Positions 22,437 through 31,500 of a stretch of 38,581 bases of DNA are shown here, in pieces. The position numbers were made by a program, and so were the translations under genes. This stretch comes from CAG-877 sp963660495 (lineage in GTDB: Bacteria > Bacillota_I > Bacilli_A > RF39 > UBA660): the NCBI GenBank assembly GCA_963660495.1, contig CAVKYO010000053.1, positions 1 through 38,581 of the forward strand, given 5' to 3'. The notes under the pieces were generated by a model, which was given only the letters and a program-made list of their open reading frames with translations, had not been told where the DNA came from and did not search any database. Positions within the stretch are counted from its first letter, which is position 1. Each line of letters opens with the position of its first letter.

Positions 22437-23237
22437 ATGAAAACAAGAGTTTTAAGTGCTATTGTAATGATATTGATTGCATTTCCATTACTAATTATAG
22501 GTGGAGAAGCTTTTGCAATATTTATGGGATTACTTGCTGTATTAGGATTATATGAATTAATTCATATTAGAGAATCAGTAAGAAAGTTTCCATTTTTAAT
22601 TAAAGTATTTGCATATTTACTAGTTGTTTTTCTAGCTATGAATAATTTTAATTCTATTGAATTTGTATGTAATTTAGATTATAGAGTTATGTCTTTTGTA
22701 ATCTTTGCATTTTTAGCTTCTATGATATTTATTAAAGATAGAGAAAAATATAATGTATCTGATGCTTTATTTTTGATAGGTTCAGTACTTTTTGTTGGAC
22801 TTAGTTTTAATTTAATGACAATAACACGTAATTTTGATATTAAATATGTCATATATTTATTATTGATAACTACTATGACAGATAGTTTTGCATTATTTAC
22901 AGGAATGTTCATTGGTAAGAATAAATTAGCACCTACAATTTCTCCTAATAAAACAATAGAAGGATTTGTTGGTGGTGCTTTAATGGGTACTTTTATCGCA
23001 ACATCATTTTATGTAACAGTTATTAATCAAAACTGCTCATTGGTTTTAGTTATTTTTGTAACTTTATTTTTATCATGTATTGGACAATTAGGGGATTTGG
23101 TTTTTTCATCAATTAAAAGAGAATATAGTAAAAAAGACTTTTCTAATTTAATTCCTGGACATGGTGGAATTTTGGATAGATTTGATAGTTTAATATTTGT
23201 TTTCTTGGCATTTATTTTAGTACTTGGAATTATTTAG
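22437..23237 (+). CDS. cdsA: Phosphatidate cytidylyltransferase
   Basis: CdsA makes CDP-diacylglycerol from CTP and phosphatidic acid, the precursor of the anionic phospholipids. The 266-aa protein is multi-pass, with about seven or eight hydrophobic helices. It carries FIGKNKLAPTISPNKTIEGFVGG and the C-terminal CDS signature around DFSNLIPGHGGILDRFDS, which binds Mg and substrate. It starts three bases after uppS, pairing lipid-carrier and phospholipid synthesis in one message. Length is normal. Confidence 0.96.
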   Translation: MKTRVLSAIVMILIAFPLLIIGGEAFAIFMGLLAVLGLYELIHIRESVRKFPFLIKVFAYLLVVFLAMNNFNSIEFVCNLDYRVMSFVIFAFLASMIFIKDREKYNVSDALFLIGSVLFVGLSFNLMTITRNFDIKYVIYLLLITTMTDSFALFTGMFIGKNKLAPTISPNKTIEGFVGGALMGTFIATSFYVTVINQNCSLVLVIFVTLFLSCIGQLGDLVFSSIKREYSKKDFSNLIPGHGGILDRFDSLIFVFLAFILVLGII

Positions 23238-23246
23238 GAGGAAGTT

Positions 23247-24299
23247 ATGAGTTTTATATTAAATTTATTGTTATTTATTGTTATTTTAGGATTTATTGTT
23301 TTAGTTCATGAGTTTGGTCATTTTATATTTGCTAAAATGACTGGTGTTTATGTTTATGAATTTGCATTAGGTATGGGTCCTAAATTATTTAGTAAAAAGG
23401 GTAAGGAAACTGAGTATACTATAAGAGCAATTCCCATTGGTGGATTTTGTCAGTTAGCTGGTGAAGATGTTGGTGAAGACGATTTACAAAAGGTTCCTAA
23501 AAAGAGAAGATTACAGTCAAAGACTGCTTTTCAAAGATTTTTAATAATGTTTTTTGGAGCTGGTAACAATTTTATTTCAGCAATATTAATAATCTTTATT
23601 ATTGGATTATTCTTTGGTAGTACTTCTATGAAACCAGTTATTACAACAGCTGAGAAAGGTTATCCGGCATATGAAGCTGGTATTTCAGCAGGAGATGTAG
23701 TTAAAGAAATTAATGGACATAAGATTTCTTATGTTGATGATATAACTTTATATTTAGCTATTAGTGATCCTACAAAGAATACTACTATTAAAGTAGAAAA
23801 AGAAAATGGTAGTGTAGAGACTTATAAGTTTAAACCTATGAAGATTAAGGAAAATGGACAAGAGGTTTATCGTTATGGTATTGGAATGAAACAAGAAAAA
23901 CAACATGGTTTTGTTAATGCTTTAGTTTATACTGGTAAAAAGACTGCTTCTATATTTAAACAAATGGCAATTACTGTTGGTTATTTATTTACTGGGGGAA
24001 TTAAGTTAAGTCAATTATCTGGCCCAGTTGGAATTTACTCTGTTGTTGGTGAACAAAGTAAGGCTGGAATTGCTAGTGTTTTATACTTGGTTGCTTTTTT
24101 AAGTATTAATGTTGGATTTATTAATTTACTTCCATTACCTGCTTTTGATGGTGGACATATATTATTTATAATTATAGAGAAAATTAAAGGTTCTCCAGTT
24201 GATCCTGAACTTGAAGGTAAGATACATACAGTAGGATTAATGTTATTGATGCTACTTATGGTTGTTGTTACTGTAAATGATATTTTAAAATTATTTTAA
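23247..24299 (+). CDS. rseP: Site-2 intramembrane metalloprotease (RseP/RasP)
   Basis: The 350-aa M50 protease has HEFGH (His21, Glu22, His25) in its first membrane helix and the third zinc ligand Asp in LLPLPAFDGGH near the C-terminus. One PDZ domain (about 125-205; YPAYEAGISAGDVVKEING) lies between. In Bacilli RasP cleaves anti-sigma factors and leftover signal peptides inside the membrane. It follows cdsA by 9 bp with AGGAGG ahead of ATG 23247. Length is slightly short of B. subtilis RasP but all motifs are present. Confidence 0.97.
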   Translation: MSFILNLLLFIVILGFIVLVHEFGHFIFAKMTGVYVYEFALGMGPKLFSKKGKETEYTIRAIPIGGFCQLAGEDVGEDDLQKVPKKRRLQSKTAFQRFLIMFFGAGNNFISAILIIFIIGLFFGSTSMKPVITTAEKGYPAYEAGISAGDVVKEINGHKISYVDDITLYLAISDPTKNTTIKVEKENGSVETYKFKPMKIKENGQEVYRYGIGMKQEKQHGFVNALVYTGKKTASIFKQMAITVGYLFTGGIKLSQLSGPVGIYSVVGEQSKAGIASVLYLVAFLSINVGFINLLPLPAFDGGHILFIIIEKIKGSPVDPELEGKIHTVGLMLLMLLMVVVTVNDILKLF

Positions 24300-24323
24300 T
24301 AAAGAAAGAATAGAGGGATAGTT

Positions 24324-24995
24324 ATGACATTAGTTTATATTGTGTTTGGTTGTATACTTATTGCTTCTTTTATTACTGGTGTTGTTCTAACTTCTAAAGA
24401 GAAGAAGGAAAAGTCTAGTGATGTTGTTGATAAGAATGTAGTTAATAATATTACTGTGTCTAAAGATACTACTCCTTCTGTTCAAACTGTTTCTAATCTT
24501 GTTACTCAAGTTAGTCAAACTACTATAGTTCCTAATGTACAAGTTACTCCAGTAGTTACGCAAACACCAGTAGTTACTCCTGTTACTAAAGTAGAGGCAC
24601 CAAGTACGGTTTCTTCTGTTACTATGGCTCCTGTCAATAATGTTCCTGTAACTGAAAATATTCAGACTACTAGTGTTGCTTCTAATAATACTGTTAGTCC
24701 TAATGTTGTTAGTCAAGTACCTAGTGTTAATCCTGTAGCTGTTACTCCGGTAGTACAAACTGTTCAACCTGTAGTAGTTACTCCTGTTAATGCTGTTGCT
24801 GGTAACGTACCTGTTGTTCAGAATCAAGCTATAGGTGTAGTTCCTAATAATAGTGTTAATCAAGTACCTAGTGCTAATTCAGTACCTGTTGCTCCAGTAG
24901 TGCAAAGTGCAGTTGTTCAACCTAGTACTGTTCAACAGAGTGTTTCTCCTGTTATGCAGACTGTAGTTTCTGTAAGTAATGAAGGTGTTGTATGA
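24324..24995 (+). CDS. Single-pass membrane protein with a long Val/Thr/Pro/Gln/Asn/Ser low-complexity tail
   Basis: One N-terminal membrane helix (about 2-22, followed by KEKKEK) leads into some 190 residues made almost only of Val, Thr, Pro, Gln, Asn and Ser, with degenerate runs such as VTPVVQTVQPVVVTPV. No fold, cell-wall sorting motif or lipobox is visible. Lys-rich residues right after the helix favour a cytosolic tail by the positive-inside rule, though an external spacer is possible. It overlaps the sortase start by four bases (ATGA), so the two are translationally coupled and probably act together. The function is unknown. The repeats make a long false ORF on the minus strand. Confidence 0.65.
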   Translation: MTLVYIVFGCILIASFITGVVLTSKEKKEKSSDVVDKNVVNNITVSKDTTPSVQTVSNLVTQVSQTTIVPNVQVTPVVTQTPVVTPVTKVEAPSTVSSVTMAPVNNVPVTENIQTTSVASNNTVSPNVVSQVPSVNPVAVTPVVQTVQPVVVTPVNAVAGNVPVVQNQAIGVVPNNSVNQVPSANSVPVAPVVQSAVVQPSTVQQSVSPVMQTVVSVSNEGVV

Positions 24996-25996
24996 AAAAG
25001 ATAGGTAACTTTTTTGTATATGTGTTTAAATCTACTTTGAAAGGTTTTTATTTTCTTTGTTCTTTATTGTCTAAAGGATTTTTCTTTTATCCAAAACAAT
25101 TATTTGTACTTTTAAGTAGAGTGTTTAAGAAGTCTAAGTTTTTAGAAAAGTGCATTGGACATTTTGGAAAAAGGCAATTACAGCCAGAATTTTGCTTGTT
25201 AATAATACTTTATTTTGCTGCAACTTGTACATTAGTTAAAATTTTATATGTTAAGCCAGTAGAAGTAGTACATAATGATTTTGAGAGTTTAATTAGTGAT
25301 GATACTAATAAGAGTACAGTAAATAATAGTGATGATAATAGTAATGATGATACGAGTAATGCTGGTTCTATTAATACGGGTACATCTATTACCCAAGATA
25401 GTAATTTATTTAGAAGATTTGCAAGTACTTCATTAGATCAAGTTAATATAAGTCAATTAAGGGAGAGTAATTCTGATACGATTGCTTGGCTTAGTGTAGA
25501 TGGAACTACTATTAATTATCCTATCGTACAAACTACTGATAATGATTATTACTTAAGCCATTCTTATGATAAAAGTAAGAAAAAAACTGGTTGGACTTTT
25601 ATGGATTATAGAAATAATCCTGATATGAGTGATAATAATACAATATTTTATGGACATAATTTACTTAATAAAACTGCCTTTGGTAGTATTGCTAGTATAT
25701 TTAGTGTTGATTGGCAAAAAAATTCTAATAAGTCAATTTTAATAATTACAGAAAAAAAGAAATATTATTATACTATTTTTTCTGCTTATTATGTTAAACC
25801 GGAAGTTTATTATTTACAAACAGTATTTTATGATACAGAGACTTATCAAGAATTTTTAAATACTATTAGTTCTAGAAATATATTAAATATTGATAATAGT
25901 GTTAGTGTTAATGATAGAATAATTACACTTTCTACTTGTACAGATGATAATACTGGTAGAAAAGTTGTTCATGCTAAACTAGTTGCGGTTTATTAA
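24992..25996 (+). CDS. Class B sortase
   Basis: The 334-aa product has a basic N-terminus, one membrane helix (about 66-86), an Asp/Asn/Ser-rich linker (95-135) and a sortase domain from about 150. Catalytic residues are visible: His222 in FYGHNLL, Cys316 in TLSTC and Arg323 shortly after. The IAWLSVDGTTINYPIVQ start and YYLSHSYD segment are typical of class B. Sortases cut a C-terminal sorting signal and join the protein to peptidoglycan or build pili. No sorting-signal protein is in the window, so substrates are elsewhere. Start ATG 24992 overlaps the preceding gene's stop; a terminator follows. Confidence 0.9.
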   Translation: MKKIGNFFVYVFKSTLKGFYFLCSLLSKGFFFYPKQLFVLLSRVFKKSKFLEKCIGHFGKRQLQPEFCLLIILYFAATCTLVKILYVKPVEVVHNDFESLISDDTNKSTVNNSDDNSNDDTSNAGSINTGTSITQDSNLFRRFASTSLDQVNISQLRESNSDTIAWLSVDGTTINYPIVQTTDNDYYLSHSYDKSKKKTGWTFMDYRNNPDMSDNNTIFYGHNLLNKTAFGSIASIFSVDWQKNSNKSILIITEKKKYYYTIFSAYYVKPEVYYLQTVFYDTETYQEFLNTISSRNILNIDNSVSVNDRIITLSTCTDDNTGRKVVHAKLVAVY

Positions 25997-26017
25997 AGCC
26001 TTATAAGGCTTTTTTTC
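25995..26017 (+). terminator. Terminator after the sortase gene
   Basis: The palindrome AAAGCCTTATAAGGCTTT (25995-26012) overlaps the stop codon and runs into T's. It closes the uppS-to-sortase unit, inside which I see no other terminator. Confidence 0.9.
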
Positions 26018-26074
26018 CTTCTATTGACAAGGGCTTTTTTTTCTGTTACTTTAAATTTGTGAGGAGATGGTACT

Positions 26075-28240
26075 TTGATTATAGGTGTATTAGTAGAATT
26101 ATCAAATAAAAATATTGATCGAGTTTTTGATTATTCTGTACCTAGTGATTTACGTGATAAAATAAAACTTGGTATTAGGGTAAGAGTACCATTTGGTTTT
26201 ATGGAATTAGAAGGATTTATTGTTGAAATAAAGAAGGAAAGTTCTATAGATGTAAAAGATATACTTGGAGTTGTTGATGAAGATATTGTTTTAAATAAGG
26301 AGTTATTGGAACTTGGTAAAAGAATGCAAGAAAGTACGTTGTCTACTTTAATTAGTTGTTACCAAGTGATGTTACCTAAAGCTTTAAAAGCTAAGAATGG
26401 AAGAGTTATTAATAAGAAGTTGGATACTTATTATTATGTAAATGATAATGTTGATTATTCTAAATTGACTCCTAAACAAATGGAAATTGTTAAGTTGTGT
26501 TTAGAAAAGAAAAAGGTTATAAGAAAAGAGTTAGTTGATATATCTTTAAGTTCTTTAAATACCTTGGTTAAAAAAAATATTTTGATTGAAGAGAAAATAG
26601 AACATTATAGAGTTAGTTATAATGAAAAAGTTGAGCTTAAGAAGGAGTTAACTGATGATCAAAAACGTGTAGTTAATGAAGTTTTAAGTTATGGTGCATC
26701 TTATCCTTATTTATTATATGGTGTTACTGGATCTGGAAAAACAGAAGTTTATATGGAGTTAATTGAAGAGGCACTAAAAAAAGGTAAAACTAGTATTGTA
26801 TTGGTTCCAGAAATTAGTTTGACACCGCAGATGGTTTTACGTTTTCAAAAACGTTTTGGTGATAATATTGCGGCAATTCATTCGGCTTTATCGGATGGAG
26901 AAAAGTATGATGAATGGAGACGTATTGTAAAAAAAGAAGCTAAGATAGTCATTGGTGCTAGAAGTGCTATATTTGTACCATTAGATAATATAGGAATGAT
27001 AATTGTGGATGAGGAACATAGTGATTCCTATAAACAGGATGATTCTAATCCTAGATATAACGCAAAAGAAATAGCGGTTTTAAGAGCTAAATATCATAAT
27101 TGTCCAGTTATATTTGGAAGTGCTACACCGTCATTAGAAGCTTTTGCACGAGCTAAAAAGGGAGTTTTTAAACTTTTAGAATTGCCAAATAGAATTAATG
27201 GAAAAAAACTTCCTAGTATTAAAATTATTGATATGAATGAGATGATGAAGAAAACTAGAGGACATTTTTCTTTAGATTTACTTGAGGCGATAAGAGTAAG
27301 AATCGAAATGGGAGAACAAGTTATTTTACTTCTTAATAGGAGAGGATATTCATCATTTGTAACTTGCAAAAATTGTGGCTATACATTTAAATGTCCTAAT
27401 TGTGATATTACACTTACTTATCATAAAACAAGTAATACATTAAGATGCCATTATTGTGGATATGGTACAAAAGTATATAGGACTTGTCCAGAGTGTAAGG
27501 AAGAAGCTATTAATGATTTAGGTGTTGGTACAGAAAAGGTAGAAGAAGAATTAAATAAAATATTTCCAGATAGTAGAATTTTAAGAATGGATTTTGATAC
27601 TACTAGTAGAAAAGGTATGCATGAGAAAATGATTAGAGCTTTTAAAAATCATGAATACGATATTTTACTTGGGACGCAAATAGTTAGTAAAGGACTTGAT
27701 TTTGATAATGTTACTTTAGTTGGAGTAATAAATGCTGATACGAGTCTAAATATTCCAGACTTTAGAAGTAGTGAGAATACCTTTTCCTTATTAGCACAGG
27801 TTGCTGGAAGAGCTGGTAGAAGTGATAAAGAGGGACAAGTTATTATTCAAACATTTAATCCAGATCATTATGCCATTCAATATACTAAAAATCATGATTA
27901 TGTAGGATTTTATAATAAAGAGATGTTTATTAGAAGAGAGTTAAAATATCCACCATTTTATTATATTTGTTATGTAAGAATATCTGGAAAAGATAGTAAA
28001 TATATATATGAAGAGGCAAATAAAATAAAAAAAGTTTTTGATAAAAAGCTAAATAATACTATTATATTAGGACCTTCTACTTGTAATATCTTTAAAATGA
28101 ATAATATATATAGATATGGAATAATTTTAAAATATAAAAGTGATGGTAATTTACGAGAAATTCTTAATAAAATAATAGATCATTATAAAGATAATAGTAA
28201 GATTAAGATAGATATTAATTTTAATCCTAGTCATTTTTAA
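26075..28240 (+). CDS. priA: Primosomal protein N' (replication restart helicase PriA)
   Basis: The 721-aa PriA restarts stalled forks by loading the replicative helicase. The N-terminal 3' DNA-binding domain (about 1-105) precedes Walker A GVTGSGKT (216-223), DEEH (312-315) and a Cys-rich zinc insert at about 430-475 (CKNCGY, CPNC, CHYCG, CPEC). The helicase C-terminal part contains GTQIVSKGLDFDNV and QVAGRAGR. The start is TTG 26075 with GAGGAG (26061-26066) at 8-base spacing; no ATG fits. In Bacillus def and fmt follow directly; here two unknown genes take the place of def. Confidence 0.97.
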   Translation: MIIGVLVELSNKNIDRVFDYSVPSDLRDKIKLGIRVRVPFGFMELEGFIVEIKKESSIDVKDILGVVDEDIVLNKELLELGKRMQESTLSTLISCYQVMLPKALKAKNGRVINKKLDTYYYVNDNVDYSKLTPKQMEIVKLCLEKKKVIRKELVDISLSSLNTLVKKNILIEEKIEHYRVSYNEKVELKKELTDDQKRVVNEVLSYGASYPYLLYGVTGSGKTEVYMELIEEALKKGKTSIVLVPEISLTPQMVLRFQKRFGDNIAAIHSALSDGEKYDEWRRIVKKEAKIVIGARSAIFVPLDNIGMIIVDEEHSDSYKQDDSNPRYNAKEIAVLRAKYHNCPVIFGSATPSLEAFARAKKGVFKLLELPNRINGKKLPSIKIIDMNEMMKKTRGHFSLDLLEAIRVRIEMGEQVILLLNRRGYSSFVTCKNCGYTFKCPNCDITLTYHKTSNTLRCHYCGYGTKVYRTCPECKEEAINDLGVGTEKVEEELNKIFPDSRILRMDFDTTSRKGMHEKMIRAFKNHEYDILLGTQIVSKGLDFDNVTLVGVINADTSLNIPDFRSSENTFSLLAQVAGRAGRSDKEGQVIIQTFNPDHYAIQYTKNHDYVGFYNKEMFIRRELKYPPFYYICYVRISGKDSKYIYEEANKIKKVFDKKLNNTIILGPSTCNIFKMNNIYRYGIILKYKSDGNLREILNKIIDHYKDNSKIKIDINFNPSHF

Positions 28241-28250
28241 AAAAATATGG

Positions 28251-28268
28251 TATTCTATTAGTAGAATA
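28251..28268. repeat. 7-bp inverted repeat before a small membrane-protein gene
   Basis: TATTCTA (28251-28257) and TAGAATA (28262-28268) surround TTAG, directly before AAGGAG. No T-run follows. It could be an operator or an RNA hairpin near the ribosome site. Confidence 0.5.
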
Positions 28269-28283
28269 AGGAGTTGTTTGTAT

Positions 28284-28568
28284 ATGAGCAATAATTTTTT
28301 TAAAAATATAATTAATCAGAATGAGAATAATAGCAATTCTACAAATGATTCTACTTGGTCTAATAATGAAACAAGTAATTTTAAGGAGCTAGAAACTAAT
28401 AAGAAGAATTCAATGGAGTTTGAAAAAGTAATGGATAATGCTGCTAAAAAATATGATTCTTACTTTGACAGAAATAATTTTTTTGTTAAATTTATTTTAC
28501 TTTGCATATTTGCCTTTGTAGTTTTAGGTTGTTTGTATTATGCAATCTTATGGTTCGGTAGTAACTAG
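28284..28568 (+). CDS. Small membrane protein of unknown function
   Basis: I recognise no family. The 94-aa protein has an Asn/Ser/Thr-rich first third, a charged middle and one membrane helix near the C-terminus (FVKFILLCIFAFVVLGCLYYAILWF). An in-frame TTG at 28278 is 4 bases from AAGGAG, and ATG 28284 is 10 bases from it; I prefer the ATG. Its short external end leaves most of the protein in the cytosol if oriented Nin. It is followed after 30 bp by another protein with a C-terminal membrane helix. Both sit between priA and fmt. Confidence 0.6.
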   Translation: MSNNFFKNIINQNENNSNSTNDSTWSNNETSNFKELETNKKNSMEFEKVMDNAAKKYDSYFDRNNFFVKFILLCIFAFVVLGCLYYAILWFGSN

Positions 28569-28598
28569 TTTACTTGTTTTTAGGTTGGTGAGGTAATA

Positions 28599-29771
28599 GT
28601 GTTAGAGCGTTATTTTAAACGAAGAGATGTTACTGAGTTTATAGATGAAGTAATTTCTAATTCTATATATAGTCAAAAGAAAAATAGTGTTTATGATAGC
28701 TATGAAGTTTTTGTTGACTCTTCACAAGCACTATTTACTTTTTTTGATGCAATATATAAATTCTCTATTATTATTGAAGATGATGCCTATTTTGCTGAAT
28801 ATATTACACAAATTAAAAAAGTAATTAGAAGATTTCAAAATTATACTGATATTAATGAAGGTATTAATAAAATAATAGGTAAAATATGTGCATTAAAATT
28901 AGGACTTTCTGATAGAGAAGATGTTATTGCTAGAAAATATATAATTAAATATATATATGATAAATATATAGTTTCTGGATATGTATTCCATGGTTTTCCT
29001 AGTATATATAAAGAAGATATTTATAAGAATGGATTAGTACCAGATAATTATCATAATATGTATGATAAATTTATGGAAATAAATAAAATATTTCAAAGAC
29101 ATGGTTTTTATAATGTACTTGGAAAAGACTTTAAAATAAAAGGAATTTATTTTACTGATAGCTTTATATTAGGTTGTTTTTATGCTTTTTCTGCACCTAT
29201 GTATTTTTATAGACTATTAGGTAGTAATAACTTTGATATTAATAATTTTGATGATGAAGCATATTTAAATAATGATTACTTTGCTAGTTTTAATAATTTA
29301 AGTTTACTTATGAGAAAAGCTAAGTTAAATGATTCTGAGAAAAAGTTTGTTATTAAGACTTGTTTTGAAGAATGGAAATTAATAAAGAATAGTACTGATG
29401 TTAGTATTTTAGCAATCAAAAGAAGTAGTGTAGGACTTGATTATTTAAAAAATATAGATGATATTTTAGCTAAAGCTTCTTTTTGTGACTTAGGTAATTC
29501 CATTGGTAAAATGTTTAATTGTTGTAGTAATGAGATACTTGTTACAGAAAAGATTAATTCTAAGGATATTAATATTATTAGTTTAAATAATTATAAAGAA
29601 TTAAAAAATATTAGAGAAAAGAAACTTAATGATATAAAAAATAGACAAGATGTTTATAATAGTGATAAACTAATTAATGCCTATGGAAAAGTTTCTATAT
29701 TGATGATATTAGGATCTTTACTTATTACTTTAGGTGTTATTGCGACTATTATTATGTTTTATAAAGGGTGA
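28599..29771 (+). CDS. Hypothetical protein with a C-terminal membrane anchor
   Basis: I recognise no family. The 390-aa product starts at GTG 28599 behind GGTGAGG (28586-28592). The N-terminal 100 residues are helical. In the middle GYVFHGFPSIYKEDIYKNGLVP begins a mixed segment; an HG strand followed by a helix and GLVP is loosely like ADP-ribosyltransferase-fold proteins, but I cannot place catalytic residues. The C-terminus is one membrane helix (VSILMILGSLLITLGVIATII), giving a tail-anchored cytosolic domain. The stop lies just before fmt, whose ribosome site overlaps this gene's end, so the two are likely co-expressed. Confidence 0.65.
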   Translation: MLERYFKRRDVTEFIDEVISNSIYSQKKNSVYDSYEVFVDSSQALFTFFDAIYKFSIIIEDDAYFAEYITQIKKVIRRFQNYTDINEGINKIIGKICALKLGLSDREDVIARKYIIKYIYDKYIVSGYVFHGFPSIYKEDIYKNGLVPDNYHNMYDKFMEINKIFQRHGFYNVLGKDFKIKGIYFTDSFILGCFYAFSAPMYFYRLLGSNNFDINNFDDEAYLNNDYFASFNNLSLLMRKAKLNDSEKKFVIKTCFEEWKLIKNSTDVSILAIKRSSVGLDYLKNIDDILAKASFCDLGNSIGKMFNCCSNEILVTEKINSKDINIISLNNYKELKNIREKKLNDIKNRQDVYNSDKLINAYGKVSILMILGSLLITLGVIATIIMFYKG

Positions 29772-29776
29772 TTAGG

Positions 29777-30715
29777 ATGAATAGTTTAAGAGTAGTTTTT
29801 ATGGGTACGCCAGTGTTTGCTGTTAACATATTAGAAGGATTAATAGAAAATTATAATGTTGTTGGTGTTGTTAGTCAGCCAGATAGAAAAGTTGGAAGAA
29901 AACAAGTACTTGTTAATACTCCTATTAAAGAGTGTGCATTAAAACATGGTATTTTAGTTTTTCAACCTAGTAATATAAAAATAGATTATAAAGAAATATT
30001 AGATTTAGAGCCAGATATTATTGTTACTTGTGCATACGGACAAATTATTCCTAAAGAAATACTTTCTTATCCTAGACTTGGTTGTATTAATGTACATGCT
30101 TCATTACTTCCTAAATTAAGAGGGGGAGCTCCTATACATAGAGCTATTATAGAAGGATATAAGAAGACTGGTATTACAATAATGTATATGGATGAGAAGA
30201 TGGATACTGGTGATATTATAAGTACTAGAGAATTAGATATTTTAGATAGTGATAATTTAGAAACATTACAAGATAAACTTAGTATCTTGGGTAAAGAATT
30301 ATTATTAGATACTTTACCTAGTATTATAGCTGGTACTAATGAGAGAATAAAACAAAATAATGATGAGGCAACTTATGCTTATAATATTAAAAGTGAAGAA
30401 GAACATTTAGACTTATCTAAAAGTAGTAGAGAAGTTTATAATCATATTAGAGGATTATCTCCTGAACCTGGTGCTTATTTATTATTGGATGATCAAGTAT
30501 TTAAAGTTTATAATGCGACCATTACTGATAAAAAATTTAATGATAAAAAAATAGGGGAAGTAGTTTCATTATATAAAAATGGTATTGGAGTTATGACTTC
30601 CTCTGGTGAGATAGTTTTAACTGATATTAAGCCATTTGGTAAGAAAAGAATGGATGCACGTAGTTATATAAATGGTATACATGATAATAACTTAATTGGT
30701 AAGGTGTTAAAGTAG
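29777..30715 (+). CDS. fmt: Methionyl-tRNA formyltransferase
   Basis: Fmt formylates initiator Met-tRNA with 10-formyl-tetrahydrofolate. The N-terminal Rossmann domain begins LRVVFMGTPVFAV; the catalytic region has CINVHASLLPKLRGGAPIHR with the essential His, and MDTGDIIS. A C-terminal OB-like domain covers about 205-312. The frame opens at GTG 29768, overlapping the previous stop, but AGGGTGAT is better spaced for ATG 29777 (312 aa). Peptide deformylase normally precedes fmt in Bacillus and must lie elsewhere here. The next gene starts directly at the stop. Confidence 0.97.
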   Translation: MNSLRVVFMGTPVFAVNILEGLIENYNVVGVVSQPDRKVGRKQVLVNTPIKECALKHGILVFQPSNIKIDYKEILDLEPDIIVTCAYGQIIPKEILSYPRLGCINVHASLLPKLRGGAPIHRAIIEGYKKTGITIMYMDEKMDTGDIISTRELDILDSDNLETLQDKLSILGKELLLDTLPSIIAGTNERIKQNNDEATYAYNIKSEEEHLDLSKSSREVYNHIRGLSPEPGAYLLLDDQVFKVYNATITDKKFNDKKIGEVVSLYKNGIGVMTSSGEIVLTDIKPFGKKRMDARSYINGIHDNNLIGKVLK

Positions 30716-31438
30716 ATGAAAAAAAAATTAAATAGTTTTAAAAAGTTTCAAGATATAATTAAAGAGTTAAAGAAAACTGAAAAAGGAAAATCAATTTTAT
30801 TTTTCAGTTTTTGGGCTCTTTTCTTCTTAGTAATAGCGATAATGGCAAGAACACTTCCTAGGGTACCTGTTTCTACTTCTGATAATTATGTAAAGAAAAA
30901 TAATTTTTCATTTGCTAGTATAGAAAAAAATAATTATTCATTTAATTATACCGTTAATATAGATGGATTAATTTATAATTATACTGGTAAAAGAAAAGAT
31001 GATGATGAGTTATTTTCATTTAATAATTTAGATTATTATAAGAAAAATGATAGTTACTTTAGTAAGATTAATGAAGTCTGGGTTAGAACTGATAATCCTT
31101 ATTTATTTAGTGATTTCTTTAATATAAAAAATATTAATGATATGTATACATTGTCAACTTATATATCTAAAACTGAATATGAAAATAAAGATCTTGGTTA
31201 TAACTATATGCTTTCTACTGCTAGTATTGTTAAGATGTTAGAAAATATTGATATAGATATAGAAGAAGTACCAAATGAGTTAGTTTTTACTACTGATAGT
31301 ACGGGTACTGTTAAAAAAATAGAATTAATACTTAATAGTTATGGTAAATATAAAGGATTATGTACTAATACATTTGTAATTACTTTAAATTATAGTGACT
31401 TTTCAAGTATTAAAGAAATTGTTAGTCCAATAGATTAA
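30716..31438 (+). CDS. Single-pass membrane protein of unknown function (in the rsmB position)
   Basis: I do not recognise it. The 240-aa product has a basic cytosolic start (MKKKLNSFKKF), one membrane helix (about 27-46, FFSFWALFFLVIAIMA) and an external Asn/Tyr-rich domain rich in beta-strand pattern (SFNYTVNIDGLIYNY). It looks like lipoprotein-like ligand-binding or sensor domains but has no lipobox. It begins directly after the fmt stop with no own ribosome site beyond AAGGTG inside fmt, so it is translationally coupled. In Bacillus this slot holds rsmB, which is absent here. Confidence 0.65.
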   Translation: MKKKLNSFKKFQDIIKELKKTEKGKSILFFSFWALFFLVIAIMARTLPRVPVSTSDNYVKKNNFSFASIEKNNYSFNYTVNIDGLIYNYTGKRKDDDELFSFNNLDYYKKNDSYFSKINEVWVRTDNPYLFSDFFNIKNINDMYTLSTYISKTEYENKDLGYNYMLSTASIVKMLENIDIDIEEVPNELVFTTDSTGTVKKIELILNSYGKYKGLCTNTFVITLNYSDFSSIKEIVSPID

Positions 31439-31468
31439 CAATTCTTTTTCTTTTTCCTTTAAATATTG

Positions 31469-31474
31469 TATAAT
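31469..31474 (+). promoter_or_regulatory. -10 box of the rlmN-prpC-prkC unit
   Basis: TATAAT is preceded by TTG and lies 27 bp before the TTG start of rlmN. No clear -35 is visible, and the T-rich stretch before it does not form a hairpin. Confidence 0.55.
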
Positions 31475-31500
31475 AGATATGAAATGTTAGGTGATGTTTT

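Noticed and set aside
24387..24863. 158-aa open frame on the minus strand
   Set aside because: It mirrors the repetitive Val/Thr/Pro codons of the + strand gene and encodes an Asn/Ser/Arg-rich sequence without a ribosome site or fold.
26024..26052. TTGACA as the -35 of a priA promoter
   Set aside because: Only TACTTT lies 17 bp downstream; too weak to list as a promoter, though transcription must start near here after the sortase terminator.
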